In this document: positions 30,514 to 38,624 of the stretch, piece by piece
Numbering within the stretch: position 1 is the first letter of the stretch
Layout: every line of letters starts with the position of its first letter
DNA from: Paracoccus aurantiacus
GTDB taxonomy: Bacteria > Pseudomonadota > Alphaproteobacteria > Rhodobacterales > Rhodobacteraceae
Reading direction: 5' to 3'
Assembly (NCBI RefSeq): GCF_007993065.1
Contig: NZ_VOPL01000002.1
Coordinates: 124,001-188,000 of the forward strand
DNA length: 64,000 bases
Translations under genes and position numbers: made by a program
The notes under the pieces: generated by a model
Seen by the model: only the letters and a program-made list of their open reading frames with translations
What the model was told of the DNA's origin: nothing
Databases searched by the model: none

Positions 30514-31749
30514 ATGCTCGAAGTCCTCCTCTGCTCGCTGATCACCATCCTGCCCGACTACCTCTACCGCCGCTTTGCACAGGGCAAACGGCTGGGGCGA
30601 GAGATCACCTTCTTCTCGGTCTGGTACGAACTGCGCTACGGCATCACCGCCTGCTTCATCCTCACCATCTCGCTGATTACCGTGGTCTTTTTCTACCACC
30701 CCTCATCGACTGCGGTGACCGTCCAGTTCCGCACCATCCCCATCCTTCCCGACGCCAGCGGCCGGGTCGAGGAGGTCTTCGTCACCTTCAGCGACGAGGT
30801 GCAGGCGGGCGATCCGCTGTTCCGCCTCGACACCTCGCGTCAGGAAGCCGCCGTTGAAACCCAGCGCCGCGTGATCGCCGAAGCGGATGCCGCGATGACC
30901 GTCGCCGCCGCCGACATCGCCGCCGCTGACGGCAATGTCAGCCAGGCCCGCGCCGCCCTGCAGAACGCGCAGGACCAGCTGCAGACCCGCCAGCAACTCG
31001 CCGCGTCGGGCTCCAACGCCGTCGCCGCGCGCGAGATTGAGACGCTGGAACAGAACGCCGCCGCCGCCGAAGGCGCGCTTGCGGCGGCCGAGGCCGCGCG
31101 CACCGCCGCGCAGGAACGCCTGAACACGCTTCTGCCCGCACAGAAAGCCACCGCACAGGCCGCACTTGAACAGGCCGAAATCGAGATCGAGAAATCCACC
31201 ATCCGCGCAGGCGTCAATGGCCGCGTCGAGCAATTCACCCTGCGCCCCGGCGATTACGTTAGCCCGATCCTGCGCTCTGCCGGCCTGCTGATCCCGACCG
31301 AGGCCGGCCGCCAATCCGTTCAGGCAGGCTTCGGCCAGATCGCCGCCCCCGTCATCAAGGTCGGCATGATCGGCGAAATCGCCTGCGACACCGCCCCCTG
31401 GCAGGTCATCCCCGTCACCGTGGCCGAGAAACAGGACTACATCGCCACCGGCCAGTTCGGCGGCGGAGAGCGTCTGGTCGATGTCGGCACCGTCGCCCGC
31501 GACGGCACCGTCACCGTGTATTTTGAGCCGCTGTACCAAGGCGGCTTCGCCAGCATCGTGCCGGGCAGCCAATGCATCGCCAACCTCTATTCCAACCACC
31601 ACGACGAAATCGAGGACCCGAACACCTCCACCACCAAAGCCATAGCGCTTCACGCCGTCGACGCCCTGGGCCTGGTCCACGCCCTGCTGATGCGCATGCA
31701 GGTCGCGATGATGCCGTTCAGGACGCTGGTGTTTTCGGGGGGGCATTGA
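30514..31749 (+). CDS. HlyD-family membrane-fusion/adaptor protein
   Basis: Periplasmic adaptor of 411 residues. An unusual N-terminus, predicted partly hydrophobic (MLEVLLCSLITILPDYLYRR), is followed by a second membrane segment (about 48-62), then a barrel-sandwich half with GRVEEVFV and an Ala-rich coiled coil (about 115-215, strongly helical). The second half-motif is STIRAGVNGRVEQFTLRPGDYV. A C-terminal hydrophobic stretch resembles that of YiaV/YibH. No partner ABC or RND pump is beside it. Confidence 0.82.
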   Translation: MLEVLLCSLITILPDYLYRRFAQGKRLGREITFFSVWYELRYGITACFILTISLITVVFFYHPSSTAVTVQFRTIPILPDASGRVEEVFVTFSDEVQAGDPLFRLDTSRQEAAVETQRRVIAEADAAMTVAAADIAAADGNVSQARAALQNAQDQLQTRQQLAASGSNAVAAREIETLEQNAAAAEGALAAAEAARTAAQERLNTLLPAQKATAQAALEQAEIEIEKSTIRAGVNGRVEQFTLRPGDYVSPILRSAGLLIPTEAGRQSVQAGFGQIAAPVIKVGMIGEIACDTAPWQVIPVTVAEKQDYIATGQFGGGERLVDVGTVARDGTVTVYFEPLYQGGFASIVPGSQCIANLYSNHHDEIEDPNTSTTKAIALHAVDALGLVHALLMRMQVAMMPFRTLVFSGGH

Positions 31750-31806
31750 GGGGGCGCCTCAAACTGTCGGCGGGGTCTCCTGCCAATGTATAGAGTTCCG
31801 GTTACT

Positions 31807-32691
31807 CTACCAATTACTGGTTTCAGCCAGCGAGACACGAGCATTTTCCACTTGATGTAGAAGAGCCTCCATCGCATTCACGAGACCCGTGTGATCATCG
31901 TCGATCCTATCGTAAGTAATAGTTTTGAGGTTTCGATTTTTGCGGAGCGACTCTTTAAGGTCTTTCGGAATTTCTTTTGAAGTCAAAAAGTAGTGCGGTT
32001 CTATTGAGCCAGGTAGCGAGCGAAACGCCTGATTTTCGAGGAGAAGATTCACGTCTGGATCTCCATAGCCGCATCCTAAGAACAAAAAGGTATGCGTCAT
32101 CAGTGCGGCATCGAAAGCAGAATAGAACAGATTGTGTTTTACTCTGGCGTTAGCATACTCACCTTGAGTAAAGATGAGATTGGCAGGCGAGTTTAGGTTG
32201 CCGTGAACCTTTACCACATATCGATCGCTCCCTCTTAGGAATTCGCATACATCTGAGTCATAGTAATTTTTCACAAACAGAGACTTTTCGTTAACTTCTC
32301 GAGATTTATTTTCATAAATATCGTCAAAGTTAAGCGTAAACACTATTCTGCTGTCGAGAAGAGCTATTACTTCGTGAATCCTTCCAGGTGAGAAACGTGG
32401 ATCAGTGAATTTCGAACGAAGAAATAGTGGCCACCCTTCGTCATATCGATTTTTGAGCCATTCGCAGGCATGAAGAAAATCTCCGGACTCTATGGCCGAA
32501 AAAATATGCTCTGAATCGTCTTGATTTTGGTATTTCATTGCAGCAGATTTGAGAAACTCTTTCCACACCGGGGGTTTAGTAGAGCCATCCGCACCTGTTG
32601 CATGTTTTGATACCCCAGAGCCAATTACTAGGATTGCCCTTCTTCGAGCGATGTCGTTGACGAGCGAGGTGGGCCAATCTACGTCCTTCAT
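31807..32691 (-). CDS. SIR2-family protein (putative NAD+-consuming effector)
   Basis: A 294-residue protein with the SIR2_2-type NAD-binding fold. It has GSGVS at residues 24-28, the TLNFD variant of the TTNYD motif (119-123, with N121 and D123), the catalytic-type H163 in VKVHGN, and GCGYGDPD at 206-213. There is no zinc-cysteine cluster of protein deacetylases, so NAD+ hydrolysis is more likely than deacetylation. Its ATG overlaps the upstream ParA gene's stop as ATGA, so the two are co-translated. Codon use is visibly AT-rich. Anti-phage NAD+ depletion is an inference from this family. Confidence 0.82.
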   Translation of the reverse strand: MKDVDWPTSLVNDIARRRAILVIGSGVSKHATGADGSTKPPVWKEFLKSAAMKYQNQDDSEHIFSAIESGDFLHACEWLKNRYDEGWPLFLRSKFTDPRFSPGRIHEVIALLDSRIVFTLNFDDIYENKSREVNEKSLFVKNYYDSDVCEFLRGSDRYVVKVHGNLNSPANLIFTQGEYANARVKHNLFYSAFDAALMTHTFLFLGCGYGDPDVNLLLENQAFRSLPGSIEPHYFLTSKEIPKDLKESLRKNRNLKTITYDRIDDDHTGLVNAMEALLHQVENARVSLAETSNW

Positions 32692-33674
32692 GGATGCGCA
32701 TCGATTCTTTTTTCGATTTCCGCAGATACGCCCAAAAAAATTTCCTTCGCCTCTTTAACTTTTGCAAAATGCGCCCCCACAACCCCATCTCGTCCGGTAA
32801 GGGAAAAAATGGGCTTTCTTCGCGACTGAGACATGGGCGCTAGGCTATGAAGATTTGGAATTTTTCCGATTTCATATGGGGACGGCGGCGTCAGGTCGCC
32901 AGTAAAGTGTTGATCGATCTGCTCATCAATTTTTTTACCAATTTCTTCAAATGACTTAACCGGTCGTCTTTCGCCGCTGCTGTCCCTTTTGGCTGTGTAC
33001 TGCTGCGAAACGTACCCGATGAATTTAGCACCCTTCAGTGTTCGAGCTTCTTTAACTGTGTCGCTATTTTCATCAAGCTGTGGGCTATTAACCGAATAAT
33101 TCCATTGCTCCCGCCATTTGCTCATCCACTTGCTAATGTTCTCAAAAGCTTTTAGTGAGAAGACATCTATCGTCATTGGGCTAACAAAATAATCGCTAGA
33201 GAGTAAGACTGTCCTATTTATTGCGCCAAGAGATGGGCTGACATCGAAAAATACATAGTCATAATCTTCCAAGTGCTTCAGAGATTTTTGAAACACCATC
33301 GTACTTGATAGCCCGCGCTGAGTGTTTAAGCTTGCCCATTCTTCAGCTAGAAAGTCTTCGGCCATTGAAAGCGCGGGGCTGCCGCACACCACATCAACGC
33401 CAAAAGACGCGGATCGCTCGATAGGGACGCTGCTGGAGTGTCCTTCTCCTGCGGTTAGTGACAAGAAAAGCGCTTCAATATTTTTCTTTGGCTTTGTAAG
33501 AAGTTTCTCAAGTTTCGAGTCTTGAAAAAAATACTGTGATGCGTTGCATTGTGGGTCACAGTCGACAATGCAAACCTTCCGCCCCATCTCTTGAGAAATG
33601 TAAGCTGCTACGTTGCATAGGAGTGTTGTTTTTCCAACGCCTCCTTTGTTGTTGAAAAATGCTAGAGTCCGCAT
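32688..33674 (-). CDS. ParA/MinD-type ATPase paired with SIR2 protein
   Basis: Deviant-Walker P-loop ATPase. From the ATG at 33674 it has 328 residues: FFNNKGGVGKTTLL at residues 6-19, with signature lysine K10 and K15, then IVDCDPQCNAS (36-46), and Walker B VFFDVSPSLG. The region after residue about 190 is longer and more charged than in plasmid ParA, and no ParB gene or parS-like repeat is nearby. An ATG at 33731 would add 19 residues. It is AT-rich like the SIR2 gene. Plasmid partition is thus unlikely; a regulator, sensor or localiser of the SIR2 protein is inferred. Confidence 0.85.
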   Translation of the reverse strand: MRTLAFFNNKGGVGKTTLLCNVAAYISQEMGRKVCIVDCDPQCNASQYFFQDSKLEKLLTKPKKNIEALFLSLTAGEGHSSSVPIERSASFGVDVVCGSPALSMAEDFLAEEWASLNTQRGLSSTMVFQKSLKHLEDYDYVFFDVSPSLGAINRTVLLSSDYFVSPMTIDVFSLKAFENISKWMSKWREQWNYSVNSPQLDENSDTVKEARTLKGAKFIGYVSQQYTAKRDSSGERRPVKSFEEIGKKIDEQIDQHFTGDLTPPSPYEIGKIPNLHSLAPMSQSRRKPIFSLTGRDGVVGAHFAKVKEAKEIFLGVSAEIEKRIDAHP

Positions 33675-33752
33675 CGCTTGTTCCCGAGTTGTGTTAGCGG
33701 GCGTTGGTACGCCCACCCCTGTTGGAGTCATCTTGTTGAAAGTCTGCGGAAG

Positions 33753-33781
33753 TTAAAAGAGCCAATCTTTATCGTCGTCAA
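33753..33781 (-). promoter_or_regulatory. Candidate promoter for the ParA-SIR2 pair
   Basis: On the minus strand TTGACG (33781-33776) and TTTTAA (33758-33753) are separated by exactly 17 bases. Transcription would begin about 15 bases before the upstream ATG. The match is good for a sigma-70-type promoter, but AT-rich DNA gives such matches easily. Confidence 0.4.
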
Positions 33782-33834
33782 TCTGGAGCGGGTTATCGTG
33801 CTGAGGAGTGGCGTGTTGTTCGATTGTGACCACG

Positions 33835-34335
33835 CTACCCATCCCTTACCTTCATCCAAGCCATCAGATCCGCCCGCTGCCCCCGGCGCTCATCGCCCAT
33901 AGGCACCCCCGCCTCGTCGCTCATGCCCTGCGCCAGTTCCGCGCCAAGCGCCTCCTCATACTCCGCCTGCACGCCGCCCCAGCCGGGTTTCTGGCCGTCA
34001 TGGCCTTCCTCGACCCGGCGTTTCAGGTAGTCCATCGTCTCGGCCCCGCGCAGCAGCCCCGCCAGACGCGCATGCATGAAGCTGCGCAGCACCTCATTGA
34101 CCCGAGGCTGCCAGCCCGGCCCCATGTCGCGAAAGAATTTCACCACGTCGCCATCCAGCCGGATCGTGACGCGGGTTTTCGCCGTCCCGGCCCGTTCAGC
34201 CGCGATGTCGTGCCAGGCCTCGGGGATGCGCCCCTCGGTCACGATGCGCTGATGCAGGTCCCATTCCAGCCGCCGCATCGCATCGGCCATATAGTGGTAA
34301 TTCGCCCGCCGCGTGCCGTCCGTTTTCGTCGCCAT
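33835..34335 (-). CDS. BrnA-like antitoxin-family protein (orphan)
   Basis: A 166-residue protein with a DUF4415/BrnA-type core (KTRVTIRLDGDVVKFFRD followed by GPGWQPRVNEVLRSFM, about residues 55-92). This is a ribbon-helix-helix DNA-binding element. It is longer than usual BrnA (about 90 residues) at both ends. GGGGG precedes the ATG at 34335. No BrnT toxin gene is adjacent on either side, so it is an orphan or a chromosomal regulator. Upstream are four 11-bp repeats that could be its operator. Confidence 0.65.
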   Translation of the reverse strand: MATKTDGTRRANYHYMADAMRRLEWDLHQRIVTEGRIPEAWHDIAAERAGTAKTRVTIRLDGDVVKFFRDMGPGWQPRVNEVLRSFMHARLAGLLRGAETMDYLKRRVEEGHDGQKPGWGGVQAEYEEALGAELAQGMSDEAGVPMGDERRGQRADLMAWMKVRDG

Positions 34336-34415
34336 GATCGCCCCCTTTTCCGCTGCCGCCATCTTGCCGGAAGCCGCGCCGAAAGGGGTAAACGCTGCGC
34401 GCGTTGCGTCAGCAC

Positions 34416-34459
34416 GGGTTGTGTACGGGCTGTGTACGCGTGGTGTACGGGTTGTGCGG
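34416..34459. repeat. Four tandem 11-bp repeats upstream of the BrnA-like gene
   Basis: GGGTTGTGTAC, GGGCTGTGTAC, GCGTGGTGTAC and GGGTTGTGCGG follow one another without spacers (34416-34459). The core GTGTAC recurs each 11 bases, about one helical turn, so all copies face the same side of the DNA. They lie between the 3' end of truA and the BrnA-like start 80 bases away, where an operator would be. Ribbon-helix-helix proteins often bind such arrays; that link is inference. Confidence 0.7.
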
Positions 34460-34460
34460 G

Positions 34461-35237
34461 TCAGGAAAACGGGTCGGGATCGTACCCCACCCCGGTCAGC
34501 GACAGCCCCTGAGGCGGACAAACCGGCCCGCAAGCCGCCCTGTCGGCGGCCTCCAGCGCCGCCTTGACGCGCCCCGGTTCCCACGCCCCGGCACCCACAC
34601 GTTCCAACGTGCCGACAATACTACGTACTTGATTATGCAGGAAACTTCTGGCGCGCAGGTGAAAGCGGACCTCTTGCCCGGCGGGGTAATCAAGCCCCTC
34701 GATCCGGATCTCATCCAGCGTCTTTACGGGCGAGGCTGACTGGCACATGGTACTTCGAAAAGTGGTAAAGTCATGCCGACCCACAAGATATTGCGCCGCC
34801 TCCCGCATCCCATCAATATCTAGCGGTTTCAGAACCTGCCAGACCCGCCCCCGATCCGCCACAACCGGCGCCCGCCGCGCCACCAGCCGAAATGCATAGC
34901 GCCGCTCCAACGCTGAAAACCGGGCATGGAAATCATTCGAAACAGGCACCACCGCCGTCACCGAAACCGGGTCCGGCTTCAGGTGCCAGTTCAGCGCCTC
35001 ACCCAGCTTAAACCTTTGCCATTCCTTGATTAAATCGGCGTGAAACACCTGACCCGAGGCATGCACCCCCGCATCCGTCCGCCCCGCCGCCGCGATCCGC
35101 GCACCATCCGCAAAGCCGGGATCAAGCTTGCCCAAAGCCGCCTCGATCGCGCCCTGAACGCTGGGAACCCCGGCCTGCGCCTGCCAGCCCGCAAACGGCG
35201 CACCGTCATATTCCACCCGAAACGCATAACGCGGCAT
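34461..35237 (-). CDS. truA: tRNA pseudouridine(38-40) synthase TruA
   Basis: Converts uridines 38-40 of the anticodon arm to pseudouridine. It has 258 residues. The catalytic aspartate is D55 in GRTDAGVHA. Further conserved segments are [16 protein letters not shown] at the N-terminus and [15 protein letters not shown] near residue 195. It starts within the stop of the XpaC-like gene (TGATG), so it is translationally coupled to it. Full length. Confidence 0.96.
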   Translation of the reverse strand: MPRYAFRVEYDGAPFAGWQAQAGVPSVQGAIEAALGKLDPGFADGARIAAAGRTDAGVHASGQVFHADLIKEWQRFKLGEALNWHLKPDPVSVTAVVPVSNDFHARFSALERRYAFRLVARRAPVVADRGRVWQVLKPLDIDGMREAAQYLVGRHDFTTFRSTMCQSASPVKTLDEIRIEGLDYPAGQEVRFHLRARSFLHNQVRSIVGTLERVGAGAWEPGRVKAALEAADRAACGPVCPPQGLSLTGVGYDPDPFS

Positions 35238-36190
35238 CAGTCCGGCTTCCGCCCCGCCTTCACGGTTTCCCGAATAAGATCCGTCAGTTCCATGCCGCGC
35301 CGATCTTCAAGAGATGCGCGCTCAGGCTCTTGCGGACGCACGCCCTCACGCGCGAGTCGGTCGCGCAGAACCTGCATCTCGATGTCGAAATCCGTCCGCC
35401 CGCCCTCGATCAGTGATCGCGTCCGGGCCGCGAAATTCCCTTCAAGATCGGACAAAAGCGCCCCATAATCCGCTTTCGCCGAGGCATCGCCAGTCTGCGC
35501 GTAAAGGTCTGCGAACTTCACCGTCGCATCACGTGCGCCCATCAGGTAGACGCCAAGATAACGGCGCGCGGCGGCAAGGTCGGCGGGGTCCTCCTCCACC
35601 CGGCGAAACAGCTCTCGGGCCGTCTCGGCAAAGACAGCGACACGCGCTTGCAGCTTCCTGTCACCAGTGCGCAGGATCGCATCCTGCATCCCCTTCAGAT
35701 ACTCCTCGCCCTCTGCCACAAAGCGGGCGACGCGGTCCTGCTGGAATGTGTCAACGCCCTCCATCCCTTTGTCACGCATGGGATCGGGACCAAAGGCAAG
35801 ATAATGCAATGCCAGTCCTGCTGCACCGATCAACGCTGCGCCGGCAAGCGCACCCGGCGCCCAGGCCCCGACGGCAAGGCCCAGGCCAGTCAATATTCCA
35901 CCAAACAGCTTGCGCGGCCAGGCGGGGCGACGGGCGACGCGGCGGGCGTCATAGGCTGCTTCAGCCTGCAATCCTTCGCGCGTCAGTATCGCGCCAAGAG
36001 CCACGATCCCGAACCCGGCAAGATTCGTGACCAGCCCGACCGGGTCCTGCCAGAAAGCCGAAAGCAGGAAGGGAATTGCAGCAATCGTGACCCACTTCAC
36101 CCGCGTTTCCAGCCGGTGTACGGGCGGGCCCTTGGGCTGCGGAATATTTGATGCGCCGGGCGAGAAGCGGCCGCCGAAACGTTGCGCCAT
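35237..36190 (-). CDS. XpaC-like (5-bromo-4-chloroindolyl phosphate hydrolysis) protein
   Basis: A 317-residue protein with two to three hydrophobic segments in the N-terminal half (about 35-52, 55-72 and 95-125), then a helical, charged cytoplasmic C-terminal half ([21 protein letters not shown] and onward). This is the layout of XpaC-family proteins, often found with TelA-type toxic-anion resistance proteins. No telA gene is present here. AGGGG, overlapping the stop of the small upstream ORF, is its ribosome site. Function unproven. Confidence 0.6.
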   Translation of the reverse strand: MAQRFGGRFSPGASNIPQPKGPPVHRLETRVKWVTIAAIPFLLSAFWQDPVGLVTNLAGFGIVALGAILTREGLQAEAAYDARRVARRPAWPRKLFGGILTGLGLAVGAWAPGALAGAALIGAAGLALHYLAFGPDPMRDKGMEGVDTFQQDRVARFVAEGEEYLKGMQDAILRTGDRKLQARVAVFAETARELFRRVEEDPADLAAARRYLGVYLMGARDATVKFADLYAQTGDASAKADYGALLSDLEGNFAARTRSLIEGGRTDFDIEMQVLRDRLAREGVRPQEPERASLEDRRGMELTDLIRETVKAGRKPD

Positions 36191-36199
36191 GAACCGCCC

Positions 36200-36283
36200 C
36201 TACGCTGCGCCGGCCAGCGACGCATAAAGCGTCAGCAGGATCAGCAAATAAAATGACAGCCTCTGGGTGGCGTTGCGCGACAT
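36200..36283 (-). CDS. 27-residue hydrophobic peptide upstream of the XpaC-like gene
   Basis: The reading frame starts at an ATG (36283) preceded by GGAG at seven-base spacing and codes for MSRNATQRLSFYLLILLTLY followed by ASLAGAA, a basic head plus one membrane-length hydrophobic stretch. It stops at TAG nine bases before the next gene, and the TAGGGG at the stop doubles as that gene's ribosome site. This points to coupled translation. It may be a leader peptide or a small membrane protein; no homologue can be named. Confidence 0.5.
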   Translation of the reverse strand: MSRNATQRLSFYLLILLTLYASLAGAA

Positions 36284-36350
36284 CGCTTTCTCCGTCTTGC
36301 GGGGTCAACGAAAAGATGGGCGGGACGTTCCGCGATTACAAGCGCGCCGC

Positions 36351-37271
36351 TTAGAAGCTGCGGGTCCGGCGATCGAAAACCTTCTGCCCCATCATAGAGC
36401 CAACGAGATCCACCATCAGCTTTGCCGTGCGTCCGCGATCATCCAGAAACGGGTTCAGCTCGACAAGATCAAGCGAGGTCACAAGCCCGGATTCATGCAG
36501 GATCTCGCAGACCAGATGCGCCTCGCGGAAGGTCGCGCCGCCGGGGACGGTGGTGCCGACTGCCGGCGCGATTGAAGGGTCGAGGAAGTCAACGTCAAGC
36601 GAGACATGCAGCAGGCCATTCGCGGCGCGAACGCGATCAAGGAATTCGCGCAAGGGCGCAACGATGCCTCGCTCGTCCAGAACACGCATGTCGTTCACCG
36701 TGATCTCTGTTTCTTGCAGCATCCGGTGTTCGGCCGGATCGACGCTGCGGATCCCGAACATGCAGATGTTTTCCGCAGGAACCGCCGCCGGGAAAGGCGG
36801 AAACGGCGCGAAGCCAGGCCGGCCGGCGGCATAGGCCATCGGCGTGCCGTGCAGATTGCCCGACGTAGTCGTCTCTGGTGTGTGGAAATCGCTGTGCGCG
36901 TCCAGCCAGATCACGAAAAGCGGCCGGTCTGCCGCCTTTGCATGCGCCGCAACACCCGCGACAGTGCCAAGAGCCAGCGAGTGATCGCCGCCCATGAAAA
37001 TCGGCATACCGTCAGGCATTGCCGACCTGCCCGCAACAGACAGCGCGTTGGTCCAGGCGACCACCTCTGGCAGGTGGTGGATTGCCGAGTTCGGATGCGT
37101 TTCCCCGGCTGGCGGCGCGGGTGCCACATCGCCGCGATCTTCGACCGTGTGCCCAAGCGATTCCAGCACGCGACCAAGGCCCGCGACGCGATAGGCCGAA
37201 GGCCCCATCATACAGCCGGGGACACGCTGTCCCTCATCCACAGGTGCGCCGATCAGGATGCAATGGGTCAT
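36351..37271 (-). CDS. rocF: Arginase
   Basis: Mn-dependent hydrolase that splits arginine to ornithine and urea. It has 306 residues. Metal ligands are in place: H97 in GGDHS, D124/H126/D128 in WLDAHSDFH, and the two aspartates of SLDVDFLDP near residue 226. The substrate-side GTTVPGG loop is intact, which favours arginase over agmatinase. Its stop lies 67 bases before the start of the small hydrophobic ORF on the same strand. Confidence 0.93.
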   Translation of the reverse strand: MTHCILIGAPVDEGQRVPGCMMGPSAYRVAGLGRVLESLGHTVEDRGDVAPAPPAGETHPNSAIHHLPEVVAWTNALSVAGRSAMPDGMPIFMGGDHSLALGTVAGVAAHAKAADRPLFVIWLDAHSDFHTPETTTSGNLHGTPMAYAAGRPGFAPFPPFPAAVPAENICMFGIRSVDPAEHRMLQETEITVNDMRVLDERGIVAPLREFLDRVRAANGLLHVSLDVDFLDPSIAPAVGTTVPGGATFREAHLVCEILHESGLVTSLDLVELNPFLDDRGRTAKLMVDLVGSMMGQKVFDRRTRSF

Positions 37272-37339
37272 CTCGGTCCTCTGACTAGTCGTGCGCGCGG
37301 AACATAGGCGCTGGCGCAGCGCAAGGCCAGCCCCGTCCC

Positions 37340-38101
37340 CTAGCCCAGCTTTCCAATTGCCGAAAAAATCAGCGAAATCCCGGACAGGAACAGCAGCAGA
37401 AGCGCAGTTTTACGGATCGTCGCGGTTTCGAGCCGGGGCGGAAAACGCCGCGCGAGCCACGTCCCCAGAACGACCGAGGGTGCCGCGCCAGCGGCGCTGA
37501 TCAGCATCGACTGAGTGATCCCGCCAGAGCTGATGACAAGCCCTGTCCGCAGGATCTGGGTCAGGAAAAACACCGAAACCAGTGTGACACGAACGGCGGC
37601 AAGCGGCATCGGCTGGCGGTAGAGATGCCAGATAACCGGGGGACCGGTCGTCGCAAAAAGCCCGCCCATCGTGCCGCCGATCAGACCTGACAGAAAAAAC
37701 GTGATAGGCGGCGAACGTGTTTCGCGAAGCTTCGGCCGCGCCGCCAGTTGCGCGGCCGATCCAGCGATCACCACGCCAAGCAGCAGTTGCAGCAGCCCAA
37801 GCGCCGAACCCGCCAGAAAGTGCAGCAGATAGAATCCCACGATCAGCATCGGAATTGCGCCGAGCAGCACCATTTTCAGCGCAGGCCAGTCCACATCGCG
37901 CCAACCCCTGGACAAGACGATCACCGCATTGACCAGCACCAGAAGCGAGGTGATCGCGGCCGCCTGCGGCACCGGCATCAGCCCCAACGCGCCCGTTGCG
38001 CCCATCAGAATCAGCCCGAGCGCGAAGCCTGTCAGCGTCTGAACCCAAGCCGCGATGGCGGCAATTGCCCAGAAAAGCAGAAGGTTCAAATCGAAAGACA
38101 T
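37340..38101 (-). CDS. TauE/SafE-family membrane transporter
   Basis: Inner-membrane protein of 253 residues with about eight hydrophobic segments and the family's GGLFATTGPPVIW turn near residue 146. TauE/SafE proteins are anion exporters or importers for sulfonates, sulfite or organosulfur compounds; the substrate here is unknown. The start at 38101 (MSFDLNLLLFW) puts the first helix at the N-terminus. It lies 68 bases before the arginase start on the same strand. Confidence 0.82.
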   Translation of the reverse strand: MSFDLNLLLFWAIAAIAAWVQTLTGFALGLILMGATGALGLMPVPQAAAITSLLVLVNAVIVLSRGWRDVDWPALKMVLLGAIPMLIVGFYLLHFLAGSALGLLQLLLGVVIAGSAAQLAARPKLRETRSPPITFFLSGLIGGTMGGLFATTGPPVIWHLYRQPMPLAAVRVTLVSVFFLTQILRTGLVISSGGITQSMLISAAGAAPSVVLGTWLARRFPPRLETATIRKTALLLLFLSGISLIFSAIGKLG

Positions 38102-38177
38102 GTGACCACGCGGGAAAATCTCTGGCGAGCTAATGCCGCATCGCCGCAAGAGTCCAGCCCGCCCGGCAGGCCTCCGC

Positions 38178-38624
38178 TCAGTCCGCTTCAAGAAGCTGGC
38201 GGATAAACACGAATGCCTCGTGGAAGATCGCGTCCCACTCGCTGTTCAACTGCTGATCGAGCGGATGCCAGAAGAATTCGAACTGAAGCCCGCCGCCGTC
38301 GCGGGTCCAGTGCTGCCAGCGATCAGGAAGGGCAGGGACGCGGCAGTCGACGAAATACCAGACTTGTTCTCCGACGGAAAAGGCGCCGAGGCTGACGGCA
38401 TGGCTGACAAGGCGGATGCCGCTCTTCTCGGCCAGCTCACGGATGGCTGCATCTGCCGCGCTCTCAGGTGGCTCGATACTGCCCTTGACGAATTGCCGAC
38501 CGGCGAGCGGGTGGCGGAAGGCCAATACCTGCCGACTGTCGCCCAACTGCCGCGTGACCAGCGGGCAGGCCCATTCAGCCAGTGCGCCGGTCAGGCGCGG
38601 GTGCCCTTGAAGCGCTCGGTCCAT
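38178..38624 (-). CDS. Nudix-fold hydrolase with altered Nudix box
   Basis: A 148-residue protein carrying the Nudix signature: G48-x5-E54-x7-R62-E63-L64-x-E66-K67-S-G69-I70. The consensus has Glu where this has K67, one of the metal-binding positions, so catalysis may be weakened or retargeted. The start lies within metG on the same strand (34-base overlap), indicating coupled translation. Substrate unknown. Confidence 0.72.
   Translation of the reverse strand: MDRALQGHPRLTGALAEWACPLVTRQLGDSRQVLAFRHPLAGRQFVKGSIEPPESAADAAIRELAEKSGIRLVSHAVSLGAFSVGEQVWYFVDCRVPALPDRWQHWTRDGGGLQFEFFWHPLDQQLNSEWDAIFHEAFVFIRQLLEAD

Noticed and set aside
32688..33674. Plasmid partition locus
   Set aside because: No ParB, no replication gene and no repeated centromere-like sites near; the partner is SIR2 instead.
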